Source: Paulinella micropora
Lineage: Eukaryota > Cercozoa > Imbricatea > Euglyphida > Paulinellidae
Length of the DNA: 27,500 nucleotides
Assembly (NCBI GenBank): GCA_019918135.1
Contig: WBZZ01006734.1
Location: 75,001-102,500, forward strand
Reading direction: 5' to 3'
A program made the translations under genes and the position numbers. Positions 1 through 9,536 of this stretch are shown here, in pieces (positions within the stretch are counted from its first letter, which is position 1; the number at the start of each line of letters is the position of its first letter). A model generated the notes under the pieces. It searched no databases, was not told the DNA's origin, and was given only the letters and a program-made list of their open reading frames with translations.

Positions 1-29
1 AGTGGTGCTGGCGGTGACGTTGTTATTGT

Positions 30-158
30 TCTTGAACCTTCTTCTTCTTCTTCTTCTTCTTCTTCTTCTTCTACTACTACTACTACCTACTACTACTACT
101 ACTACTACTAATTCTACTAATTCTACTAATTCTTCTATTTCTTCTTCTTCTACTACTT

Positions 159-192
<34 letters not shown>

Positions 193-199
193 GCTACTG

Positions 200-249
<50 letters not shown>

Positions 250-341
250 CCTTCTTTTTCTTCTTCTTCTTCTTCTCCTTCTTCTTCTTCTACTTCTTCT
301 CCTTCTTCTCCTTCTTCTTCTTCTTCTTCTTCTTCTTCTTT
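30..341. repeat. CTT/CTA triplet microsatellite
   Basis: The stretch is almost entirely CTT and CTA triplets with a few interruptions (ATTCTA, TCTCCT). Its apparent translation is polyleucine, polythreonine and polyserine and is not a credible protein. Long trinucleotide tracts like this are typical of eukaryotic nuclear DNA and are the main sign that the left edge is host chromosome. Confidence 0.95.
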
Positions 342-1300
342 GCGCTCTATTTAGCTATTATGCATCTTTTTTTGTATTTACACAAACACTGTATTACTAG
401 ACAATAGTTTGTCACTCCTAGAAATCCGATTATAATAGAAAGGCTAAACTCACTCTCATCTAAGAAAGGGCGGGCACGCAACAAGTGCGTTGACAAGTCA
501 ACTCTTTTCTTTCTTATGCAGACACGTTTATGCTAGAGAATCATGAGTCAAATACTCGCCACTCGATGAGTGGGAATCGTTGATTATCAGATATTAGCCT
601 ACTTTATGTTAGACCTATTAATATAATTAATTGGGTTAGTCAGTATGGTCCAGCATATGTGATGTGTGTCGTTAGAGCAATTACTTATGTACTATCAGAC
701 TGAGCACCTTAACGACCGGCCAAAACCTTTACCGTTGACAATTCACCTTTTTTGACCGGTTCATTAGATTTTCCTCTGCACGTTTCGACTTCGCTAACTA
801 GTTTTCGATTCCGTTCAGAAATGATTTCAAACTATCAGTCAAAGTTCTTTTTAGAAAAGATGATAGTCAACTATTGCTTTTTTCCCGCTCTATTACCTTT
901 TCCCCCGATTTCCCGTGAAACAGAAGTTGCGGTAAATTTGCGGACAATGATAACACGAGTGACGAAAAACAATATTTGACTGCTTGTTACATCCGCCCAT
1001 TCTCGCCTAGCATTCCCAACAATAGACAATTTATTAATAATGTATTTAATCATACCGGCCCACCCTAATGACAATTACCTATTTTACCTATATCACTCTA
1101 AGTGTAACGGTGAATTCAAAGCTTTGGCGGTTAGGTGAAGTGTGTGAGTTGGATACAACCCCAAGCTATCATTCAAATACACAACGAACTCTCATTAAAA
1201 GTCTCTATGGCTGCAAAAAAGTCCTAACTCCTGAGAGTAGGTGAAATTCCAGTAAATAGCTGACTCGGAGAGGTCACTTCGTTTATTTACGTAGATTTCT
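342..1300. other. No gene recognised; probable host flank or degraded DNA
   Basis: Reading frames here are short and unlike any family I recognise. The base composition is mixed, without the A/T homopolymer leaders seen beside the virus-like genes further right. A pyrimidine tract ending in CAG at about 1300-1315 looks like a eukaryotic 3' splice site, but nothing confirms an exon. The boundary between host DNA and the virus-like element must lie in or just after this stretch. Confidence 0.5.
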
Positions 1301-1385
1301 ACTTGTTTTTGCAGACTTCAAGTTGGTTGCAAAATACGATCGCAATTGGTCGGAACGTAAATTGTGAGTTTGTATTGTGTGATAC

Positions 1386-2216
1386 TTGAAAGTGGTGGGT
1401 TTCTGTATAGCACACGCGAAAGGAGGTGTTGTTTCCTATATTCAACAAGCAAACTGGGATGACCCGTGTAATGGAACAGTCGATATGCCGCTCTTGGATT
1501 TGACGAAGGGAAATGTCTTTCAAATTCAATTTCAATACTTGGGCTTTGGGGCCATTAAGTTTTCAATTGAGAACCCCAACACAGGCGAATTCCAGCAAGT
1601 CCATATGATTAAGTATGCGAATGCCAACACAGGTGTCAGTCTGCGGAATACAAATCTTACATTTGTTGCTAGAATGAGAAATGATGCCGATACAGGAATA
1701 CAAAGTTTAAAAACAGCAAGTTGTAGTATGTTTATTGAGGGCGCTAACACCGTTAATTCAAGCATATCTAACGAAGCGGAAGGAAGTAAGCCAGCGATCA
1801 CTACTGAAAGCCCAATTCTCAGCATAAAAAATAAAACAACGTTTAATGGCGGTGCTACAAATTATTCAATCGTTTATCCATCTCTCGTGAGCATATCAAA
1901 CGAAAATACCAAAGTTAATATAGTGCGGATTGTGAAAACAACTGGAACACTTACGGCGGAGAACTTTGCTGATATTGATGCTACAACTTCAATCGTATCA
2001 AAGGATACCGCTGCGACTGCCATTGGTGGTGCCACTATAACGGATGTCATCCTTAAACTTTTTGTTAATGCTACTTCTAGCCAGCTTATTGACCTGCGAA
2101 CTTACGACATACAACTTTCTCCTGGTGAAAATCTAACATTTTTACAAAAGTCTGTCGCGACTGCTAATAATGGAGGAAATGTGAGTGTTATCGTTAATTT
2201 CTTAGAAGACCATTGA
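1386..2216 (+). pseudogene. 5'-truncated virion/attachment-type protein
   Basis: The open frame of about 276 codons begins directly after a TGA at 1380-1382 and has only a TTG at its start. The first ATG lies 32 codons in, so the real 5' end appears lost or frameshifted. The middle carries a pattern I associate with phage and large-virus surface or tail proteins: NVFQIQFQYLGFGAIKF, then VHMIKYANAN about 30 residues later, then SLRNTNL. The last third is rich in Thr, Val, Asn and Ser and is probably beta-structured. No signal peptide or membrane segment is visible. It lies upstream of, and on the same strand as, the GIY-YIG gene. A virion surface role is inferred from these patterns; the family assignment is tentative. 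Confidence 0.5.
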
Positions 2217-2274
2217 TGTGGATGGATGGATGGAGTAATTTTATATTAAACATAAACTCCAACCATTATATAAA

Positions 2275-2664
2275 ATGAATTACAACAAATATCAGAACGG
2301 AAAAATCTACAAGCTTATCTGTAATAAGACTGGTGAGGTGTATATCGGAAGCACGATTAAAACATTGGAGCATAGAGCTAAAACTCACACATATCTTCTC
2401 AATGAATACAAAAAAGGAAAAACAAATTACACTTATTCGTTTTCAATTATAGAAAGGAATGACTATAGGATTGAATTGATTGAAGCTTTCCCTTGCGATA
2501 GCCACCTTGAATTAGAACAGAGAGAAGGATACTGGATAAGACACACAAAGTGTATAAACGATAATTTTAAAACTGGTATCACAGTTCCGTGTAATCAGAA
2601 TAAAAAAGAATACAATAGACAGTACAAAGAAATTCATAAAGAGAGATTAAGAGCTCATAATTAA
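2275..2664 (+). CDS. GIY-YIG family endonuclease, C-terminus probably cut short
   Basis: This 129-residue protein starts with an ATG just after an A/T-rich TATATAAA leader. It shows the GIY-YIG fold in order: KIYKL at residues 10-14 (variant GIY), VYIGST at 22-27, the arginine of LEHR at 34, the likely metal-binding glutamate in REGYWI at 84, and a conserved CNQNK at 106-110. The family makes single- or double-strand DNA breaks, and free-standing copies are common as homing-like nucleases in virophages, polinton-like viruses and giant viruses. After the TAA the same frame continues with VECLCGRKIVHSHRKN, which looks like the zinc-binding tail found in related proteins. The stop may therefore be a recent AAA-to-TAA change that removed the tail. 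The catalytic domain itself looks complete. Confidence 0.8.
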   Translation: MNYNKYQNGKIYKLICNKTGEVYIGSTIKTLEHRAKTHTYLLNEYKKGKTNYTYSFSIIERNDYRIELIEAFPCDSHLELEQREGYWIRHTKCINDNFKTGITVPCNQNKKEYNRQYKEIHKERLRAHN

Positions 2665-2806
2665 AAAAAAGTTGAATGCCTTTGCGGAAGAAAGATTGTT
2701 CATTCTCATAGAAAAAACATAGACATTCTACATATCATTTAAAATGGGTGATACAATGTCATAATGAATTAAATCACTTGTAGAAATAAAATAAATTGTT
2801 TTATAA

Positions 2807-3093
2807 TTACAATTGAAGCTGTTTGAATATTTCTTTTTTTAGCTCAGGATAGTTGTCTAGAAATGGTTGCTTCACCATCCATCTTAAGTATTGGGTATCA
2901 AATACGACCACATCGGCGACTGTCTTTCACTTATATTTCCCCATAGGTATCTTTCCTTGTTCTTGAAGTTTCTTGTTTTCTGATTTGTATTCATTAATGT
3001 GCCATCAATTACTTGCTTAATTTCTTGTAATGTAAATGTTCTGTCTTTGATGCTGACAGATAGCTGTTCAAATTTTTCACAAAGCTTTTGCAT
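2807..3093 (-). pseudogene. Broken small protein with GKYK...KTV/YLRW motif
   Basis: The frame from the ATG at 3093 reads MQKLCEKFEQLSV and runs on to about 3000. The homologous signal then moves to another frame: EQGKIPMGKYK, a TGA, KTVADVVVFDTQYLRWMVKQ, ending at 2807. The series GKYK-x-KTV...D.QYLRW matches a small domain (DUF3820-like, or an exonuclease-associated C-terminal module) whose consensus is roughly GKYKGKTVAE...DP.YL.WL. The expected glycine codon (GGA) is TGA here. The gene therefore carries at least one frameshift and one nonsense change. It lies opposite the lipase gene with an A-rich gap between. The domain name is from memory of the pattern; the breakage is visible directly. 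Confidence 0.55.
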
Positions 3094-3217
3094 CGGTGAG
3101 TGTAGAGTAGTGAGTATATAGTAGGGAGTATAAAAAATAAAAAAATTAAACAATTAATATAGGAACCTTTTGAAAAAGCTTCACCAAAACCGGAGGTGCG
3201 GAGGCGGAGTCTCTGCG

Positions 3218-3907
3218 ATGAGCGAGTGGATTGTCTTCGTTAAGGCTTACTCCGTCAAACACAAAAAAAGCTACAAGGAGGCATTGAAAAAAGCTGGTAA
3301 GGCATATAGGAAACAAAAGGGAGGTAGTGCGGAGTTATCAGAGGATGTCTATTTGTCTTCGTCGGAGAGAAAAGGTGCGGACGGATGGAAACCAGTCGCC
3401 AGCAAAGAAAAATCAACCGTATTTGAAAAAGACTGCAAAGCTATTATAGCATTTAGGGGGAGTGTAGACAAAAAGGACTTACTCACAGATGTCGCATTAG
3501 TAAAGGGAGTATTGAAAAGAACTCCGAGATATAAAGAAGAGCAGAAGCTGGTCGACGAAGTGATAAAAAAATATGGCAAGGATAATGTAGAGCTGACGGG
3601 TCATAGTCTGGGCGGGACGATTGCGAAAGATTTAAGCCGACAAACTGGTGTGAGGGCTACCACATACAATAAAGGCCGTAGCACAAAAGACCTCATTGAA
3701 GGAGTGATTGACCGAGTTGCTGTCAAGGTAAATCCGAAAGGTAAAAGGGCGCAAACTGCGAAGCTAACGACGAACTACCGAACCGCATTAGACCCCGTAT
3801 CATTGTTGGGAGCGACTGCTGTAAATACTAAGTTAGTCAAACCGAAAAAAGGAATTCATACGATTAGAAGCTTCAAAGGTAAAGGAGCCAAAAAAATTTA
3901 TTTATAA
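3218..3907 (+). CDS. Class 3 lipase-like hydrolase
   Basis: The protein has 229 residues when started at the ATG at 3218. The frame stays open upstream to a TTG at 3170, but no ATG lies there. The nucleophile motif GHSLGG places serine at residue 130. A likely catalytic aspartate (DPVS, residue 192) and histidine (GIHTIRSF, residue 214) complete an alpha/beta-hydrolase triad of the fungal-lipase (Lipase_3) type. The N-terminal segment SEWIVFVKAYSVKHKKSYKEA, with basic spacing, resembles a short module seen on several proteins of large DNA viruses and polinton-like viruses. Lipases of this class are accessory genes of such elements and may help a particle through membranes; that role is inference. 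It converges with the broken polymerase-helicase gene, 10 bp away. It is one of the few undamaged genes of region A. Confidence 0.8.
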   Translation: MSEWIVFVKAYSVKHKKSYKEALKKAGKAYRKQKGGSAELSEDVYLSSSERKGADGWKPVASKEKSTVFEKDCKAIIAFRGSVDKKDLLTDVALVKGVLKRTPRYKEEQKLVDEVIKKYGKDNVELTGHSLGGTIAKDLSRQTGVRATTYNKGRSTKDLIEGVIDRVAVKVNPKGKRAQTAKLTTNYRTALDPVSLLGATAVNTKLVKPKKGIHTIRSFKGKGAKKIYL

Positions 3908-3916
3908 GTTAAGTTT

Positions 3917-5035
3917 TCATAACTCGTTTGATAGTCCAATATCGTTCAAGCATGTGGCACGACTTAAAGCAACATATAACAAATTCATTGACAGTAGGTC
4001 TAGATTTATCCACACTGGTGTTGTTCGGCCTTGTGAGCAGTGGATGGTGGACGAGAATGTCGGCTGGATGTCAGCATACGGTTTCTTGTCTGGCATCGTT
4101 TTTTTTTCTATCAAATTTCTGCTCAATTTCACCAATCGTGATGAATATATGTTCTTTTGTATCTCTAGTAATAGTATGAATATTGCCGTTATGAACAACC
4201 TTTGTATTACAACGAAACACGACCTGATGACCTGTTTTAAGTTGTTTATTTTGTAGCATTTTGTTATTGCTTTCATTAACATTGTTGTTAGAGTGGTGTA
4301 ATATTAAAGGTGCGTTTTTGTCAGTCGGTTTAGGGTGTGGCTTAACTTGCTTATTGAGAGCATCTAATTCTTCAAGTGTTAGTATTGTAGGTAGGCAGTC
4401 TTTTGCTTTATGTTGGCTAAGCTCATTACCGCCGACCTTGTAATAGTCTTCTACCTTATTTAAGATAGATTGTAGAACTAGTTCTTTGGCCTGTCTGTAA
4501 TTTGTATTAAGATTTATTTTTGTAAATAGCTTGAAAGTTTTTGACTTGTGGAATGGTTCTGATGTTGGGTCTGGGCAAGGAAGCTGAGCTAAGTGGCCAA
4601 ATAGAATAATTGATACACCGCCGAATGGTCTGTTGATTTTGGTGTATTTCTGAGCATATGGTCCAGACTTTCTAAATTCTTGGAGGTAAGCATAGAAACT
4701 TCATCAATGGTTATTCTGTGATTAATGGCTTCTTCGCCAACTGGTATCGGTAGCGATAGTGTATGATATAGCATTGTTAGTATTTTTTGGAGTGTATATT
4801 CAGAATTAATAACTTGGCGGGCATTATGTGTCATAGCGGTTGATAAAGTCTTTTTGTCTTTGAAATGTGTGTTAGTGTATTTTGATAGCTGAGTTAGGTA
4901 TTTAATCATTTCAGATTTACCCGTTCCAGCTTTGCCGTGAATAAGTAATAATTCTTGTTCTGGTAAAGGTATGTATTCGTCTTTGGTGCTATAGTCTGGA
5001 AGTTCTGTATGCTCAAAGGCTGAGAACTCTGGATA
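3917..5035 (-). pseudogene. SF1 (Pif1/RecD-like) helicase part of a broken polymerase-helicase gene
   Basis: Helicase motifs appear in the expected order but in three frames. Walker A is GKAGTGKS (about 4913-4936). Walker B is TIDEVSML (about 4700). Motif III is FGHLAQLP, where the usual GD has become GH (about 4580-4610). The last block is TIHCSQGRTT followed by LYVALSRA near 3930-4020. Frameshifts fall at about 4630-4650 and at about 4095-4125, the latter at a nine-T run. The stretch is in the same frame as the polymerase C-terminus, separated only by the TAA at 5036-5038, so the ancestral protein was very probably one polymerase-helicase polypeptide. The altered motif III and the multiple breaks indicate a dead gene, although the T-run break could be a sequencing error. 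Confidence 0.8.
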
Positions 5036-7214
5036 TTATTTATGTGGTGTTTCTAAGAATTTCTGTAATGGTAATTTATCTTTGAAACCGCTATGTCGCT
5101 GGTATGTTATCCGTGGTTCGTCATTTATGTAGGAAACGAAACAAATCATATTAAGTTGTGGTGCTATGAACTCGTCTTGTTCTAAACCTTCGCGGCGAAA
5201 TTCTTTTCCTGTTTTCATATATTCACCTTCATATGCGATACTGTCTGTATTAGAATATAACAAAGTCCGCCCAGTATTTACAAGCTTTAACATTTGGTTA
5301 TGAAGAACTATCTTTTGGTATGCTAGCACATAGCCAGTTAAATGAGACATTTGAAATATGTTGTCTGTTGGGTTTGTATCTTGGTATGTGTATACATTCG
5401 CTCTGGTAGTAGGTCGTCTTTCATTTCGGCATATTTACTTTTATCGTATTTAACTCGTTTCAGGAACAATAACCTATATCCTTTTTCTTTCATTATAAAA
5501 TGTATTCGCTCGTTGTATGTTTTTGAAATAGACACTTGCTGAGTTCGGTGTATGTTAGTATTGAGCGAGCCTACTAGTAAGTTGGTTGCTTTGGCTAAGG
5601 TGTCGTGTTCAAAGCCAGGCTTATCAAAGTAATAATCTTGTATATTTGATATGTGTTTTGAGAAGGTTTTGAAGGGGTTGAAGTGGTCGTCTGCTAGATA
5701 GCACCTCTTAATAAATATCTTAACCCTTTGGTCAAACATATATAGCAATGCGGGTATGGGTTGGCATTGGGTTCCTTTTGTGGTGTAGCCGTTAAAGAAG
5801 GTCGGCACTGTAAGGTGCTTCTGGTCGTAATCAAAAACCGCATAACCGTGTAGAGGTTTGAGTTTGTTGTAGTATTCTTGCGTCATATCCTGGTTTATAT
5901 TAATTATGTTGCGAGGAGCAATCGGGTATTCATTGAAGTATGATGACATTTCTCCTAGATTACCTAACGAAGCATTTGTATAAGCTTTTACCATATCAAT
6001 CTGGTGTATCTTGTTGGGGTTTTTGGTGTGATGTTTAAAGATATGATGAAATGGTATTTGACCAGATTTCACGTGTCGCAATATATTAGGTTCAGTAATT
6101 TGTGTATGGAACTTAGGTTTATGTTTTTCTATGAGACACTGTATAAATAATTGTTTGAAGTATGATGATAATGACCAAGCGGGAGTATCTTTGGGAACGA
6201 ATGATGTGTGTTTGAAACGGTCTAAGCATTTATAGTTTAGTTTGTTTTCTTTATCTACTATTCCTACAATGTTTCCAGATTGGTCTGTCATTGAATAGCA
6301 ATCCTTATGTTCTAATTCAAGTTTGGTTGGTATATTGTTAAGTTCTTCCTGTGATATCCATTTGTTCTCGTATTGGTTCGTAGATAGTTTCACATTACTT
6401 GCTTCGTGGTTAGTAGCATATTGGGGCCGTGGCTCTGGTATGTTTTCGTTAATATCGTATAATAGCTCAATAGATTTAATGTGTTGGATACAAATGTCTT
6501 TTTGTTTTCCTTGTATTAATGTGGCGTGATAATCGTCGCATCTGATTATTATCTGTTTTGGGTATTCCTTAGTAGATGCTCGCCATAATATATTCATACC
6601 ATCAAATACATAAATCCTACATCGGATGAAGTCTTCCGTTTCGTCAATGTCCTTTGCTGTGGCATATTTGATATCCTTAAATCTATCTAGTATTACACTG
6701 GCTCGTTTTCGTTTTCTATTGTTTGGGTTTGGAAATCTTTCATAATACATTCTAGCACACAGTTTATTTCACCCTGCGCCATTGGTATGACAATATGATT
6801 TTGCGGATTAACTTGGTCTATTGTAATGACTTTAAGGTCTTTGTCTTCTCTTTGTTCGTAAAATCTGGCTTGCCGTTCTACAAAGTTTCTAACCGCATTG
6901 ATTGTTCGCTTCAATACGTTAGCTTGGTATATTCCTCTGACTGGTCCATTATATCCTTCATAATCCAGATGAACGAGATAGCTTGTATTTGGGTGTAGCT
7001 ATTGGAGGCGAGCTTCCCACCCTGGAACATATGGTATAACAAGTAAGTTATTTCTGCCGACGAATTCAGGGTGGCAACCTGTTAATCTGTTTATAATTCG
7101 CAGTGCGGTTGGAGTTGTAATGAGATACCATCTTCTTTTGTCTCTTTGTCTGATGTAGTCGCATCGTCGCTCAATTTGGTAGAGTGGAAATAGTTCTGGT
7201 TGGTATTGGTCCAT
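5036..7214 (-). pseudogene. Family B DNA polymerase (protein-primed type), broken
   Basis: Read from a plausible ATG at 7214, the gene is interrupted by a TAG at 6999-7001, a frameshift at about 6700-6740 and another at about 5340-5400. It ends at the TAA at 5036-5038. The longest intact piece (5338-6750) holds motif A as QIDMVKAY (about 5981-6000) and motif B as LAKATNLLVGSLN (about 5565-5605). The next piece holds motif C as YSNTDSIAY (about 5232-5258), in which the first aspartate of the usual YxDTDS is asparagine. The layout matches polymerases of polinton-like viruses, virophage relatives and linear plasmids, which replicate DNA from a terminal protein. I could not identify exonuclease motifs. 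The SF1 helicase follows in the same frame. Confidence 0.8.
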
Positions 7215-7308
7215 TGTATATGTGGTCTTTATGATATATATATATCTATCGTTATAATTATAGAAATGGTAAGATATTTTTTGCGAAAAAAATAAATATT
7301 TATTGGTG

Positions 7309-7975
7309 CTATTCAAGTTTTTTCTTTAATTCCTCATATCTTTGCTTTAATATTTCTAATGAATTTGAAGTATCTAATTGTGGTGTTTTGTTATATTGCT
7401 CTTTCCATTTATGTTTATTTGCTTCATAATATGATTTTGACTTCTCTTTCAATATATCTTTTTTTGTTTCATAATATCGCTTCATTCTTTCTTTAATTTT
7501 TGTTTTTCTTGCTTCATTGTAAGCTTTCCGTTTATCTTTTGTTGTTTCATAATATTTTTTGCTCTTTTCTTTGATTATGTCTTTTTTTGTTTCATAATAT
7601 TGTTCATATTTGTCTTTGTTTTGCATGTAATATTGTTTATAATATTCTGATCACTCAATTGAACCAGGAGTATTGATATTACAACAATATTCTGTTTGTT
7701 TTACAAATTCACCCTCTCTCTTGTTTAGTTCTTTTTTCTGTTATTACACACATAATCTTCTAGTAATTCAATATAAGCATCTCCAGCTTCAAGAATTATG
7801 AATGAACTCATATATTTTTTATTTACCACTTTTCCATTGTTTATATGATGATGTATGATTACGCATTCTCTTACATAAATCGATAGTAGTGCTTCCAATA
7901 TACACCTTATTAGTGTTTGTGGATTTAATGACATATACCTTTGATTTTGAGTAGTCTGGTATTCTTTTTTTCTAT
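7309..7975 (-). pseudogene. Decayed GIY-YIG endonuclease with YYE/K repeat tail
   Basis: Three frames together resemble one GIY-YIG protein. The first contains KVYVIKSTNTNKVYIGST and LCKRMRNH. The second contains YMSSFIILEAGDAYIELLEDY. The third contains KREGEFVKQ, then a TGA, then a lysine-rich tail. The tail (7309-7626) is an open frame of 105 codons with repeats of the type YYETKKDIIKEKSKK, commonly seen after the nuclease domain in viral GIY-YIG proteins. At least two frameshifts and one or more stops separate the parts. No ATG is evident at the 5' end. It lies upstream of the polymerase gene on the same strand. The 105-codon tail alone could be read as a gene, but its context argues that it is a fragment. 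Confidence 0.65.
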
Positions 7976-8027
7976 AGTTAATAATATATATCGTTATGAT
8001 TAAATAGATTTTAATCGTAATGAAAAT

Positions 8028-8257
8028 TTATACATTATTAATTGTTTCAGCTTCTGCTCGTTTTTGCTTTAACATATCCAGTCTCTCTTTTCTCTTGGTG
8101 AGTATTTTTTCTTTATTCTTATCATAGTATGATTTGCTAGCGGTTCTGTATAAATCACGATGAACCTTAGCATATTTGCGAGTTGACTCGTTATGAGCTT
8201 TCTTCTTTTCCTCAATTGTTTTATATAGTGGTTTTCTACCTATGTTGTCTTGTCTTA
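8028..8257 (-). pseudogene. Lysine-rich remnant without a start codon
   Basis: About 76 codons are open, reading NIGRKPLYKTIEEKKKAHN near the start and RTASKSYYDKNKEKILTKRK later, ending with TAA at 8028. The pattern resembles the basic, YYxKN-type tails of GIY-YIG and similar viral proteins. No ATG precedes it in frame: an ATA stands where a start could have been, and stops lie just upstream. It is probably another eroded fragment of region A. Function is unknown. Confidence 0.4.
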
Positions 8258-8270
8258 TATATTATAATTA

Positions 8271-8720
8271 TAATCATAACTATATTTAAATAATAAAAAT
8301 ATACGGGCACGGTAATTTTGACTAGATTGAAAGCAAAAGACACAAAAAATTTTGTAGAAATTTTGCCAGGCTTTGAAATTAATTACGATAGCCTGCCAGA
8401 AATACAATAAGCAACGAAGGGACCTTAAAAAACAATACGAAAAAAATACGGAGAAAAAGCAGACAAGAATATAGATAGACGAACTACTTATTTTAACGAA
8501 AATAGAAAGCCAATCTCTATGTGATCATATCAGCAAAATAATATCGTTATGTCTGAGCCGGTGCCACCAATTTTGGTCAAAAAAAATTTTTTTTTGCCGA
8601 TCGTCCAAGGAGAAAGCAAAAAGTAAAACTCTTTTTTTCCCCTTACTCGCGTGGCTATCGCCCCCTCCCCCCACGAACTTCGTTCGTTGCCCCCTCCCCC
8701 ATTTGTTGTGTTTGATGATC
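8271..8720. other. A-rich, C-rich stretch between the two elements, no gene
   Basis: No convincing gene is seen; frames are short and broken. The right end holds two copies of a C-rich block, GCCCCCTCCCCC, at about 8660-8672 and 8688-8699, around a small inverted repeat ACGAACTTCGTTCGT. An A/T run AAAAAAAATTTTTTTTT lies at about 8580-8597. This marks the transition from region A to the inverted repeat that starts at 8721. Confidence 0.5.
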
Positions 8721-9109
8721 ATTTATATATATGGACAAGTCTATTCGTATATTAAATACAAGCACAGAAAAGATGAAAAACACATACAGGAAAACAGAAA
8801 ACACACACAGGAAGCATAAAACATACCTTTGTTTTACAAAAACACGGAAAACTAAGCAGACTAAGGAAGATTTAGACAAAATAACGACTAATTCATATAA
8901 GTGAAATTTATATATATTTTTTAGAATAAAAATATGAATTAGTCGTTATTTTGTCTAAATCTTCCTTAGTCTGCTTAGTTTTCCGTGTTTTTGTAAAACA
9001 AATGTATGTTTTATGCTTCCTGTGTGTGTTTTCTGTTTTCCTGTGTGTGTTTTTCATCTTTTCTGTGCTTGTGTTAAATATACGAATAGACTTGTCCATA
9101 TATATAAAT
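8721..9109. repeat. Imperfect inverted repeat, 178-bp arms, 33-nt loop
   Basis: Arm 8721-8898 is the reverse complement of 8932-9109 (the coordinates of paired bases sum to 17830), with a handful of single-base mismatches, for example near 8754, 8757 and 8826. The unpaired centre is 8899-8931. The pairing stops abruptly at both ends (C at 8720 against A at 9110). The arms are A/C-rich on one strand with short CCTGTGTGTG repeats. Short frames on both strands are by-products of the symmetry. It lies at the junction of the two elements and could be a replicated hairpin end, a fold-back element or an insertion scar. Confidence 0.9.
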
Positions 9110-9115
9110 ATATAT

Positions 9116-9145
9116 TATATATATATATTATAATATATATATATA
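9116..9145. repeat. Perfect 30-bp A/T palindrome beside the inverted repeat
   Basis: The symmetry axis is between 9130 and 9131 (core ATTATAAT). Fifteen bases on each side pair perfectly, and the match fails at 9115/9146. The sequence is all A and T, so chance is a partial explanation. Telomere resolvases cut at palindromic sites, and a resolvase-like gene lies 390 bp away, which makes it a candidate target. This role is inference only. Confidence 0.45.
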
Positions 9146-9536
9146 CAATCGTAAAAACAGGGGTTTTGAAGCTCTAACGGCCTAAAAAAGGGGTCGCAGG
9201 TATATACGAAAACAAAAAAACAACCTTAAACAGCTTAAAACCTCGTTTTTAAGTTTGCCCGCGGATACAACCAAAAAAAACCAGCAAAAAAAACAACCTT
9301 AAACGGCTTAAACACTTAAAAAAAAGGTGTGCCCCGTGGTGTGCCTAAAAAACAAAAAAATAAAATCTGTGTTTTTTGGTTTTTCTGCTTTCCCTCTTTT
9401 CCGTCTTTCCGTCTTTTGTGGATTTCTTACAAAATCGGGTCGGCGGTGTTTTGTCCGTCGCTGTCGTGTTAATTGTCGCTAATGTTTTTTCGCTGGTGTA
9501 TCGGCCCGCACTTAAAAAAAAAGAAATTGATTTAGT
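9146..9536. repeat. Edge of region B with short direct repeats, no gene
   Basis: A 20-21 bp direct repeat, AACAACCTTAAACAGCTTAAA (9219-9239) and the near copy with CGG for CAG (9292-9312), stands in an A-rich context. Blocks such as CGGCCTAAAAAAGGGGTCGC (about 9178-9196) recall words in the 263-bp repeats further in. A plus-strand frame from 9376 is antisense to the recombinase gene and is not considered real. Confidence 0.5.

Noticed and set aside
2..400. Long open frame of leucine, threonine and serine repeats at the left edge
   Set aside because: It is a translation of a triplet microsatellite without any protein-like sequence.
5036..7001. Reassigned stop codons (TAA/TAG read as an amino acid) to explain the in-frame stops
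   Set aside because: Frameshifts interrupt the same gene, and normal stops end the other genes, so decay is the simpler explanation.
6999..7316. An independent 105-codon gene upstream of the polymerase
   Set aside because: It is in the same frame as the following polymerase part and separated only by one TAG, so it is better read as the broken 5' end of that gene.
8655..9133. Several 60-75 codon frames with valine/phenylalanine-rich products on both strands
   Set aside because: They lie inside the inverted repeat and arise from the same sequence read in both directions; no family resemblance.
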